Source: Gloeocapsopsis crepidinum LEGE 06123 (GTDB lineage: Bacteria; Cyanobacteriota; Cyanobacteriia; Cyanobacteriales; Chroococcidiopsidaceae). From it: a stretch of DNA of 64,000 nt. Below, piece after piece: positions 36,577-44,343 of the stretch (its first letter is position 1; every line of letters starts with the position of its first letter). A program made the position numbers and the translations under genes. The stretch lies in the NCBI RefSeq assembly GCF_015207655.1, contig NZ_JADEWN010000001.1, forward strand, positions 124,001-188,000, read 5' to 3'. Under the pieces are notes generated by a model. The model searched no databases. It saw nothing but the letters and a program-made list of their open reading frames with translations, and had not been told where the DNA came from.

Positions 36577-36852
36577 TTAAGCAGGTATGGTGTAGCGATC
36601 GCGGCTTTCTGTGGCAGAGATAATATTTGATGTTCCTTCTATTTGAGCAGTTTCTTGAGCTAAAGTTTTATCCTTAATTGCCTCTTGGAACCAACAACAT
36701 TATCCTCGTTGGTGCAGATGATAAAGCCAAGTTTTGTCCTCTACTCCTTCTGTTAGTTGAATAAACACGATCAGATTTTGAGCACGCAGGTTTAACTTGA
36801 CTTTATTCGTTGCTAGAGCTAGACAGCGCATCTTTAACGCAGTGTAACATCT
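36577..36852 (-). pseudogene. Decayed 3' end of a protein-coding gene
   Basis: On the minus strand one frame reads LRAQNLIVFIQLTEGVEDKTWLYHLHQRG, then an in-frame TAA (about 36690), then CCWFQEAIKDKTLAQETAQIEGTS and ends RDRYTIPA before a stop at 36577. The pattern WLYHL-x-x-GD-type turn, WFxxxIKDxxLA and a terminal S-x-D/R helix looks like a genuine conserved tail, interrupted by nonsense and with no 5' part, so it is a remnant. Family not identified. The region otherwise holds the downstream part of the dehydrogenase locus. Confidence 0.5.
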
Positions 36853-36991
36853 GGTACAAGCCAGAGATTTTCTAATAAGCTAGCGTATTTCTGATTCAAG
36901 AATGCTTAGATCAAAAATAGAACTTATCAGGAGTAATTGTCATAGGTCGCCTTTACTTCACTAAAATCTATCAATTACTCCTAACTCTGAA

Positions 36992-37747
36992 TCAAGAACC
37001 AAAAGGAGTTTTGTCTTGCGGTGAACCAGGGGCTTGTGAAGGATCTTCGGAATCAGGAGTTGTTACGGCAATACCTTTATCTGGGGTGAGTTGCTGACGC
37101 TTCTTACGGTCAGCAGAAAGAATATCTGCAATTGTTGCTAATGCTTGCTCCATTTTGTCTACATTAGCGCGGTACAGTTCTAAATCCTTATTGAGTTTAT
37201 CTTCTGAGATGTTCAAAGTAGCAGCAATATTCTTCAAAGCTTCGACTCGCTGCTTTTCATCTTTGACTAATGCAGGGTCTGATAGTTCTAATAAGCTGAA
37301 CACTCCGATCGCAAACAAGCGGCTGTATTTAAAGTTGGGATTGTGAGCGATCGCCCGAATTTGTTGTTGGAGATCGCCTACTTCTTCTTTGTGAGATTCT
37401 CCACGCAGCCATGCCATTAACTCAGTATTTGACGCATTCTTCGCAAATAAACCAAGACGTTCGGCATCCTGGCGATATTGTTGTGGATCGCCTTCTACAG
37501 CTTGACACAAGGCATTAAAAATTGACTCTTTATCTTTTTCAGGTTGATAACCTTGCATAAACCGCTCGAAAGCAGTGACTACGCCCAAAGCATAAATTGG
37601 GTTGTAGTTAAAATCGACATTTACTGACAGCAAGTGCATTTCTACCATCAGTTCTTCCACCACTCGACGATAAATTGTATTGATCGGACGAGTGTGGGAT
37701 GTGTAGAAAGCTCGCTTGGTATCGGAAACAGTACGGACGTTATTCAC
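36992..37747 (-). CDS. thf1: Photosystem II biogenesis protein Psb29/Thf1
   Basis: 251 residues from a GTG. The N-terminus VRTVSDTKRAFYTSHTRPINTIYRRVVEELMVEMHLL is diagnostic when read in sequence, followed by FNYNPIYALGVVTAFERFM and FKYSRLFAIGVFSLLEL. A coiled helical stretch (about 175-215) and a disordered Pro/Ser/Asp tail finish the protein. Thf1 binds FtsH proteases and affects PSII repair and thylakoid formation. Transcribed alone, towards the pseudogene remnant. Confidence 0.94.
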   Translation of the reverse strand: MNNVRTVSDTKRAFYTSHTRPINTIYRRVVEELMVEMHLLSVNVDFNYNPIYALGVVTAFERFMQGYQPEKDKESIFNALCQAVEGDPQQYRQDAERLGLFAKNASNTELMAWLRGESHKEEVGDLQQQIRAIAHNPNFKYSRLFAIGVFSLLELSDPALVKDEKQRVEALKNIAATLNISEDKLNKDLELYRANVDKMEQALATIADILSADRKKRQQLTPDKGIAVTTPDSEDPSQAPGSPQDKTPFGS

Positions 37748-37942
37748 TGGACGATTTCAAGGGCGACGTAAACTCATTGTCGCGCTTAATAGCCACTTTG
37801 CCAAGTTGAGCTTTGATCCCCAGCTAGGGGAATATAATCTGAAGTTATATTTCAATGTCTAATAAGGACAAAGCGCTTAGCAGTTAAACATAAGCTAGGT
37901 AGCTACTAAATGACGAGTTACCGACTTTTAACTTTCACTCTC

Positions 37943-38239
37943 CTATTTGCACGTTTTTGTCCGGCTTTGAGGTGGATGTGTTGTAGGTTCGTAATCTAAA
38001 CAATTAATTGCATCCTCCGTAAGTGCTTTGCAAGGATGTACTGTACATTTGAGTCGATAATCTCCGGTGAAGTAGGCGCAGCGGCTACAAGGAACTTGAT
38101 GCAGTTGCTTTAGTCGAGTGATACCATCTCGCGTTGCTATCAAAATACTCCACAGAAAAACTGCTAGCAAAGATGAAACCGAAAGCAAACAAAGTGGGGT
38201 TGTAATCGGTTGGACAACTTGAAGCAATAAATTAAACAT
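37943..38239 (-). CDS. Small membrane protein with four-cysteine cytoplasmic domain
   Basis: 98 residues from ATG 38239 (MFNLLLQVVQPI); a longer frame to 38308 adds 23 unconvincing residues. A hydrophobic segment PLCLLSVSSLLAVFLWSILIA (about 15-35) is followed by a basic linker and CSRCAYFTGDYRLKCTVHPCK, whose CxxC...C...C spacing could bind a metal. The family occurs in cyanobacteria with no role assigned. Placed back to back with isiA, whose promoter region it shares. Confidence 0.6.
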   Translation of the reverse strand: MFNLLLQVVQPITTPLCLLSVSSLLAVFLWSILIATRDGITRLKQLHQVPCSRCAYFTGDYRLKCTVHPCKALTEDAINCLDYEPTTHPPQSRTKTCK

Positions 38240-38342
38240 ATGGGTTATGCCGAGTGGGTGTAAGTTGCAGTGTTTCTGCATCCTTGATGCTGCTTCAACA
38301 GGGTGCACTAATTGCTAGAAATCAAGAATTACAGAAATTTAA

Positions 38343-38414
38343 TGAAAAGGATTGTCAATAACTAACGGTATAGTGTAAGCTATCTTGCAAGTTTTTGAAA
38401 AAGATTTTCAATAA
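38343..38414 (+). promoter_or_regulatory. isi promoter with two near-identical Fur-like sites
   Basis: TGAAAAGGATTGTCAATAA (38343-38361) and TGAAAAAGATTTTCAATAA (38396-38414) match at 17 of 19 positions in direct orientation, 53 bp apart. The second has the inverted arms TGAAAA/TTTTCA. The first overlaps a TTGTCA -35 (38352-38357) with TAAGCT 18 bp downstream as possible -10. Cyanobacterial FurA boxes are AT-rich and of this type, and isiA is a classical Fur target, so repression by Fur is inferred. GGAGG at 38418-38422 is the isiA ribosome-binding site. Confidence 0.45.
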
Positions 38415-38432
38415 TTTGGAGGTAAGATTACA

Positions 38433-39491
38433 GTGACAACTGTTGCTAAGAGTCCACTTTCAGTGGAGCAAGATCTAGCAGAGTCTCCTTGGTGGGCAGG
38501 TAACGCCCGTCTCACAAATCTATCGGGTAAGTTACTCGGTGCTCATGTTGCCCATTCCGGCTTAATTGTGTTGTGGGCAGGAGCAATGACATTGTTTGAA
38601 CTGGGTCATTTTAATCCGGCAAAACCAATGTATGAGCAGGGCTTAATTTTGCTACCGCATCTAGCAGCCCAAGGTTGGGGAGTTGGTGCTAACGGTGCTG
38701 TGGTAGATACGTATCCGTATTTTGCGATCGCTGTTATTCACCTCATCTCATCAGCATTTCTAGGATTTGGTGGCATCTTTCATTCCTTGCGTGGTCCAGA
38801 AAGGTTGGAACGAAAATTTTCTTTTTTTGGCTACGATTGGGCAGATACTAACAAAATGACGACAATTCTGGGTATTCACCTTGTTTTACTCGGAATTGGT
38901 GCCTTTCTCTTAGTTGCTAAGGCAATGTACTTTGGAGGTTTGTATGACCCAAATGTTGAAAATGTCCGGCTTGTAACTAACCCAACGCTCGATCCTACAG
39001 TTATTTATGGCTATCTCTTTGGTGCTGTTGGTAGGTTCTGGATTGCTGGCGTTGACAATCTTGAAGATGTTGTCGGCGGTCATATCTGGGTTGGTGGAAT
39101 GTTAATTTTTGGTGGGTTATTCCACATTGTGACTAAGCCTTTTCGCTGGACTTATCCGTTCTTTGTTTGGTCAGGAGAAGCTTATCTTTCCTATAGTTTG
39201 GGCGCTTTGGCGTTAATGGGGTTTATTGCAACACTGTTTGTCTCGGTTAATACGACTGTTTATCCAGAAGTCTTTTATGGTCCAGCATTGGTAGTACGGC
39301 AGAACGTTGTGCCTTACTTTTCATCGCCCGATCCTAATTTAGTCACCTCTCGCACGTGGCTTGCTAATGCTCATTTTTGGTTAGCGTTTTTCTTTTTGCA
39401 AGGACATATTTGGCATGCTTTGCGATCGCGTGGTTTAGATTTTCGTAAAGGTCGCATTAGTGAGAATGCTGTCATTCCTCAACCTAGTTAA
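38433..39491 (+). CDS. isiA: Iron-stress chlorophyll-binding protein IsiA (CP43')
   Basis: 352 residues from GTG 38433. Six transmembrane helices with the conserved chlorophyll-ligand His residues typical of CP43/Pcb proteins: [99 protein letters not shown] and [25 protein letters not shown]. The large lumenal loop of true CP43 is missing, which defines IsiA. It forms antenna rings around photosystem I, or stores and dissipates energy, under iron limitation. First gene of the isi operon. Confidence 0.93.
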   Translation: MTTVAKSPLSVEQDLAESPWWAGNARLTNLSGKLLGAHVAHSGLIVLWAGAMTLFELGHFNPAKPMYEQGLILLPHLAAQGWGVGANGAVVDTYPYFAIAVIHLISSAFLGFGGIFHSLRGPERLERKFSFFGYDWADTNKMTTILGIHLVLLGIGAFLLVAKAMYFGGLYDPNVENVRLVTNPTLDPTVIYGYLFGAVGRFWIAGVDNLEDVVGGHIWVGGMLIFGGLFHIVTKPFRWTYPFFVWSGEAYLSYSLGALALMGFIATLFVSVNTTVYPEVFYGPALVVRQNVVPYFSSPDPNLVTSRTWLANAHFWLAFFFLQGHIWHALRSRGLDFRKGRISENAVIPQPS

Positions 39492-39560
39492 TGCAAGTGA
39501 TTAGTGTTTGTTCTAGAAAATTAGTGCTGCAATAACGCAAATAATTCTCAAGGAGTTGCC

Positions 39561-41063
39561 ATGACTGCGGTAATTTCAGATAGCCCTTACAAGAATCAAA
39601 TTCCTGATGTGGGCTGGTGGGCTGGTAATTTTCGTCTGACAAACTTATCAGGTAAGTTATTAGGTGCGCACGTTGCTCATGCAGGTTTAATCTTGCTGTG
39701 GGCTGGAGGAATGACACTGTTTGAGTTGTCGCGCTTTCATCCTGATCAACCGATGTACGAGCAAGGGTTGATTTTGCTACCGCATCTAGCCACATTAGGC
39801 TTTGGTGTCGGGGCTGGCGGACAAGTTGTTAGTACCTATCCCTACTTCGTAATTGCTGTTTTGCATCTGATACCATCAGTTATTCTGGCAGCAGGAGGGC
39901 TTTATCACGCTCTGTTAGGACCCGAAGTTTTAGAAGATAATCCGACCTTAGCTGGTTTTTTTGGCTACGACTGGAAAGACAAAGACAAAATCACGTCTAT
40001 TTTAGGCATTCACCTCATACTTTTAGGCTTGGGTGCATTGCTACTCGTTGCCAAAGCAATGTTCTGGGGCGGATTGTTTGACCCTTGGGCAAGTGGTGGC
40101 GGTGATGTGCGCGTCATCAGTCATCCCACACTCAACCCTATCCGCATTTTTGGCTACCTATTCGGGGCTTGGGGTTCAGAAGGAATGGCAGCGGTAGATA
40201 ACTTAGAAGACGTTGTCGGCGGTCACATTTGGGTTGGATTAATGCTAATTGGTGGTGGACTGTTCCACATCTTGACGCAACCGTTTGCATGGGCGCGACG
40301 CATTTTAATTTATTCAGGCGAAGCTTATCTTTCTTACAGTATTGGTGCTGTTGCCTACATGGGCTTCTTTGCTGCCTACTTTGCGTGGGTCAATAATACT
40401 GTGTATCCAGAAGTTTTTTACGGGCCGGTACATGCTTTAGAATCTGCGCCTGGATTGGTTTCTGTTCGTGGTTGGCTGGTGACATTCCATGTTGTTTTAG
40501 CCTTAATCTTTCTCATTGGTCATATTTGGCACGCCCTCCGCGCCCGCGCTGTTGCGGCTGGATTTGATTTTAAAAAAGGCGACATGGTTCAGCCACCACA
40601 AAATCCTCAAACAGCAACCGCAATCAGTTCTCAAGATGTGACATTGAACTTTCTCAAATACCTACCAATTTATCGCCCAGGAATTAACCCTTTGGCGCGA
40701 GGATTAGAAATTGGGATGGCACATGGTTATTGGCTAGTTGGTCCTTTTGCTGTATTAGGTTCTATTGGTACATTACGCGATGCCAATGTTGGCGATCTTG
40801 TTGGTTTACTCGCTGCTGGAGGTTTAATTCTCCTGCTGACCATCGGTTTTTCAATTTACGGCACTACCAAACTAGAAAAACGCCTAGAGACTTTGCCAAG
40901 ACCAGCTTTTGCAGCAACAGTTCCCAACGTTCCTGAAGCTTTGCAAAACGTAGACGAGTGGAGTCAGTTTACAACAGGCTTTTTCATTGGTGGCATTGGT
41001 GGCGCAATTTTTGCGTACTTACTTTTGAATAGCTGGCGTGCATTTGTGGCGATCGCCAATTAA
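39561..41063 (+). CDS. IsiA-PsaL fusion protein
   Basis: 500 residues with AAGGAG before the ATG. Residues 1-340 are a complete six-helix IsiA/CP43' unit ([65 protein letters not shown]). After a short linker (about 341-357) the remainder matches photosystem I subunit Psa[40 protein letters not shown] is the PsaL helix A region and [21 protein letters not shown] the last helix. PsaL sits at the PSI trimerisation face, so the fusion should plug its antenna domain directly into monomeric or dimeric PSI. Such fusions are known in some cyanobacteria but are not universal. Second gene of the isi operon, 69 bp behind isiA. Confidence 0.93.
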   Translation: MTAVISDSPYKNQIPDVGWWAGNFRLTNLSGKLLGAHVAHAGLILLWAGGMTLFELSRFHPDQPMYEQGLILLPHLATLGFGVGAGGQVVSTYPYFVIAVLHLIPSVILAAGGLYHALLGPEVLEDNPTLAGFFGYDWKDKDKITSILGIHLILLGLGALLLVAKAMFWGGLFDPWASGGGDVRVISHPTLNPIRIFGYLFGAWGSEGMAAVDNLEDVVGGHIWVGLMLIGGGLFHILTQPFAWARRILIYSGEAYLSYSIGAVAYMGFFAAYFAWVNNTVYPEVFYGPVHALESAPGLVSVRGWLVTFHVVLALIFLIGHIWHALRARAVAAGFDFKKGDMVQPPQNPQTATAISSQDVTLNFLKYLPIYRPGINPLARGLEIGMAHGYWLVGPFAVLGSIGTLRDANVGDLVGLLAAGGLILLLTIGFSIYGTTKLEKRLETLPRPAFAATVPNVPEALQNVDEWSQFTTGFFIGGIGGAIFAYLLLNSWRAFVAIAN

Positions 41064-41140
41064 TACAACAGGGGCAAAAAAGTATTTGAAACGTGCTTGA
41101 TGCCCCTACAAATTTTGACTCAAGTATTGTAGGTGAAAAG

Positions 41141-41650
41141 ATGTCAGGTATTGGTTTATTTTACGGTTCAACAACTGGAAAAACCGAAATTATTGCCGAG
41201 ATGATTCAACAAGAATTAGGCGAAGAAGTTGTAGGGCTGCATAATATGGCAGATGTAGAGGGTAGTGAATTTAATGATTACGAAAACCTAATTATTGCTT
41301 GTCCTACCTGGAATATTGGTGAATTGCAAAGTGATTGGGATGGTTTTTTCCCTGAACTTGATGACATAGATTTTAGTGGGAAAAAAGTAGCTTACTTTGG
41401 TACAGGCGACCAAGTTGGCTATGCTGATAATTTTATGGATGCGCTAGGAATTCTAGAAGAAAAAATTTCTGAATTGGGCGGAAAAACAGTCGGCTATTGG
41501 TCAACTGACGGATACGAATTTAACGAATCGAAAGCAGTTAGAGATGGTAAGTTTGTTGGTTTAGCGCTTGATGAAGATAATCAATCTGAGATGACTGAGC
41601 AGCGCGTTAAAACTTGGATATCTCAACTGAAGCAAGAATTCGGAGTGTAG
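41141..41650 (+). CDS. isiB: Flavodoxin
   Basis: 169 residues from ATG 41141, with AGGTGAAA upstream; a TTG-start extension to 41093 is rejected. FMN phosphate loop GLFYGSTTGKTE (residues 5-16), isoalloxazine loops PTWNIGELQSDWDGF and GTGDQVGYADNFMDALG, and the long-chain insertion near residue 125 are present. It replaces ferredoxin as PSI electron acceptor when iron is short, matching its position behind the two IsiA genes. Confidence 0.95.
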   Translation: MSGIGLFYGSTTGKTEIIAEMIQQELGEEVVGLHNMADVEGSEFNDYENLIIACPTWNIGELQSDWDGFFPELDDIDFSGKKVAYFGTGDQVGYADNFMDALGILEEKISELGGKTVGYWSTDGYEFNESKAVRDGKFVGLALDEDNQSEMTEQRVKTWISQLKQEFGV

Positions 41651-41664
41651 TTAATGACATTGTG

Positions 41665-41690
41665 GCATAGGCATCTTGCCTGTGCTTTTA
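41665..41690 (+). terminator. Hairpin between isiB and the hydrolase gene
   Basis: GCATAGGCA-TCT-TGCCTGTGC forms a 9-bp stem with one G-U pair, followed by TTTTA. It is another copy of the caggcatcttgcctg element. With a short T-tract it could partially terminate or stabilise the isiAB transcript, lowering hydrolase expression. Confidence 0.5.
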
Positions 41691-41725
41691 TCTATATTTC
41701 TACGGATGTTTATTAGAGACTTTAT

Positions 41726-42457
41726 ATGTCTATAGTTCCAGATGTTTTGTGGATAAATACTAGTCCTAGTCTGCAATGCTTTCATCGCCCACTATTGTGC
41801 TATTTATCCCATCATTTAACAGTCGCGCAGTGGGAATATTCCCAAACTCAAGATGAACCAAGTTCGCTTGAGGTTGCTTTAGAATTACTAGATGATTACT
41901 TACAATCGTGCGATCGCCCTGTTCACTTAATGGGTCACAGTACAAGTGGTTTACTAGGATTATTGTATGCACGCCGGTATCCAGATAAAGTTAAATCACT
42001 TGCCTTACTAGCTGTAGGTGCAGATCCTACTATTGATTGGCAACTTCATTATTATAATCACCGTAAAATTATGAGTTGCCAAAAAGTGCTAACTTCAATG
42101 GCTTATAATTTATTTGGCTCCCATGATAAATGCACAATTAATAGTTTTATTAAACGCTTATATAAAGACTTATATTGTTCGCTATCGCCGCACTCATTGT
42201 TACAACGAGTCAGTTTACCTGCAAGTGGCGTACCAGTGCCATTAATGGTTTGTGGCGGTACAGATGATATGATTGTCGAGCCAGCAGATTTACAAGGTTG
42301 GAAAGAGTATTTTAAAGCAAGCGATCGCCTATGGTTATGTCCTCAAGGCAAACACTTTTTTCATTACTTTCAACCTCAACTTGTAGGGGAACAAATACTT
42401 AATTTTTGGCAATTTACTCATCAATCAGCTTTACTTCATGCTAGCTTGTTGCTTTAA
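41726..42457 (+). CDS. isiC: Alpha/beta hydrolase of the isi operon
   Basis: 243 residues. Nucleophile elbow GHSTSG (near residue 71), acid loop CGGTDDMIVEPADLQGW (Asp near 176) and catalytic His region PQGKHFFHYF (near 215) form an alpha/beta-hydrolase triad. The fold lacks a signal peptide, so it is cytoplasmic. A hydrolase gene of this type often follows isiAB in cyanobacteria and is called isiC; substrate unknown. The symbol is given by position and resemblance. Confidence 0.72.
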   Translation: MSIVPDVLWINTSPSLQCFHRPLLCYLSHHLTVAQWEYSQTQDEPSSLEVALELLDDYLQSCDRPVHLMGHSTSGLLGLLYARRYPDKVKSLALLAVGADPTIDWQLHYYNHRKIMSCQKVLTSMAYNLFGSHDKCTINSFIKRLYKDLYCSLSPHSLLQRVSLPASGVPVPLMVCGGTDDMIVEPADLQGWKEYFKASDRLWLCPQGKHFFHYFQPQLVGEQILNFWQFTHQSALLHASLLL

Positions 42458-42898
42458 GCTTGGCGACTAAAGTCACAGCTTGACAATCAAAGTTCACCTC
42501 CGTGGACTAATTAAATAAGCATTCAAGCAAAAATTTCCAGGAACGCCATGAAACCAGCCGTAGGAGAAACGCCTTTAACCTTTTACCTTTCCCCTTTAAC
42601 CTACTTCTTGTAGGAAGTCTAAGCGTTTATCGTCTGTGTAGCTAGATTTTAACCGCAAAGCTGTTTTGGTCTGCCATGAAACTAAAAACTGGTAAAAATG
42701 TTGTGTTAACACCTTTACCAGAAAAAGATTTATTTAAAAAGGTACGAGCGAGTATCAATGCAGATTGTAGGGGTGAGAAACTAAAGTCTGGGAAATGTGC
42801 GATCGCTTTACTCTTGACCTGTAGCGATCGCTACGCATATTTCTGTTAGTTAAGCTAATATAAATGTTCGTAAAGAAATTAGCTAAAAATCACTCTAT
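42458..42898. repeat. Spacer with MITE-like repeat and a degraded small frame
   Basis: Positions 42463-42512 carry cttggcgactaaagtcacagc, then caaagttcacctccgtggac, a well-marked relative of the element at 56812-56866. Downstream, a 57-codon frame (42676-42849) starting MKLKTGKNVVLTPLPEKDLF and ending in HIP1-rich codons could be a gene remnant; it has no recognisable homology or strong RBS and is not called. The last 50 bp form the NADH dehydrogenase promoter. Confidence 0.5.
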
Positions 42899-44260
42899 AT
42901 GGTTAATGCTGTCGAAAAGCAATCTCCGCATCGTGTAGTGATCGTCGGTGGTGGATTTGGCGGGTTATATGCAGCGAAATCCCTCGGCAGTGTTCCCGTA
43001 GAGGTAACATTAATAGATAAGCGTAACTTTCATTTATTTCAACCTTTACTCTACCAAGTCGCCACAGGGACATTATCGCCAGCAGATATCTCTTCTCCTT
43101 TACGTGCTGTCCTTAGTCGCAACAAAAATACTAAAGTGCTCATGGGAGAAGTTGTTGACATTGACCCAGAACAGCGCAAGGTGACACTGCAAAATCAAGA
43201 CCTACACTACGATAGTTTAATTGTTGCCACAGGTGTTAAACATTCGTATTTTGGTAAAGATGAGTGGTCAGAATTTGCCCCTGGCTTGAAAACCGTTGAA
43301 GATGCACTAGAAATGCGGCGACGGATTTTTGTTGCCTTTGAAGCTGCTGAGAAGGAAACTGATCCGGAAAAACGCCGTGCTTGGTTAACGTTTGTGATCG
43401 TTGGTGGTGGACCTACTGGCGTAGAGTTAGCAGGAGCGATCGCCGAACTCGCTTACAGTACATTAAAGAAAGATTTTCGTAACATCGATACGGCTGAAGC
43501 CAAAATCTTATTACTTGAAGGGATGGATCGCTTACTCCCACCTTATGCAACAGAATTATCGACAAAAGCAACAACATCTCTCCAGCAATTGGGTGTAACG
43601 GTGCAAACAAAAACACTAGTCACTAATATTGCAGATGACATTGTGACAATGAAGCAAGGCGACGAAGTCACGCAAATTGCTGCTAAAACAATTCTTTGGG
43701 CTGCGGGTGTCAAAGCTTCTGCTATGGGAGAAATTTTAGCTAAGCGTACTGGCGCACAAATTGATCGTGCCGGACGAGTTATCGTTGAACCAGACCTCAG
43801 TATTCCAGATCATCCCAATATTTTTGTTGTTGGTGACTTAGCAAATTTCTCTCACCAAAACAGTAAACCCCTACCTGGTGTTGCACCTGTCGCTATGCAA
43901 GAAGGACAATATGTTGCAGCACTCATTAAACAACGGCTACAAGCAAAGACACTACCACCCTTTAATTACTTTGATCGCGGTAGCTTAGCTGTTATTGGAC
44001 GCAATGCAGCAGTTGTAGACTTTGGTTTTGTTAAGTTCTCTGGTTTCTTGGCGTGGCTTACCTGGGTGTTTGTCCACATTTATTTCTTAATTGAATTTGA
44101 TAACAAACTTGTGGTTCTCTTGCAATGGGGTTGGAATTACTGGACGCGCAAGCGTGGTGCAAGATTAATCACAGGCGAAGAATCTTTATTGACAGTAGGA
44201 GTTGATAATCAAGGAGATTTCTACACACCAACTAATAGCAATTCAGCCGTTAAAGTGTAA
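42899..44260 (+). CDS. Type II NADH dehydrogenase (NDH-2)
   Basis: 453 residues. Two Rossmann folds: FAD site VVIVGGGFGGLYAAKSLG (residues 13-30) with Asp in TLIDKRNFHLFQPLLYQVATG, and NADH site FVIVGGGPTGVELAGAIAELA (about 165-185). The FAD-binding second motif is IFVVGDLANF, and AMQEGQYVA is the quinone/NDH-2 signature. The C-terminal 60 residues are amphipathic (WLTWVFVHIYFLIEFDNKLVVLLQW) and bind the membrane. It oxidises NADH and reduces plastoquinone without proton pumping. Closest in style to the Synechocystis NdbA type; a symbol is not assigned. Confidence 0.92.
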   Translation: MVNAVEKQSPHRVVIVGGGFGGLYAAKSLGSVPVEVTLIDKRNFHLFQPLLYQVATGTLSPADISSPLRAVLSRNKNTKVLMGEVVDIDPEQRKVTLQNQDLHYDSLIVATGVKHSYFGKDEWSEFAPGLKTVEDALEMRRRIFVAFEAAEKETDPEKRRAWLTFVIVGGGPTGVELAGAIAELAYSTLKKDFRNIDTAEAKILLLEGMDRLLPPYATELSTKATTSLQQLGVTVQTKTLVTNIADDIVTMKQGDEVTQIAAKTILWAAGVKASAMGEILAKRTGAQIDRAGRVIVEPDLSIPDHPNIFVVGDLANFSHQNSKPLPGVAPVAMQEGQYVAALIKQRLQAKTLPPFNYFDRGSLAVIGRNAAVVDFGFVKFSGFLAWLTWVFVHIYFLIEFDNKLVVLLQWGWNYWTRKRGARLITGEESLLTVGVDNQGDFYTPTNSNSAVKV

Positions 44261-44343
44261 TTTTGTTAATAGATAGTAATATAAATCTGGTTGATTAGTG
44301 GCGATCAAAAGTGACTAGCAACTCAAGTGCTAAACGCTAATTC

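Noticed and set aside
42676-42849. 57-codon frame MKLKTGKNVVLTPLPEKDLF in the spacer after the hydrolase
   Set aside because: Ends in HIP1-rich codons and has no recognisable family or RBS; mentioned only in the spacer entry.
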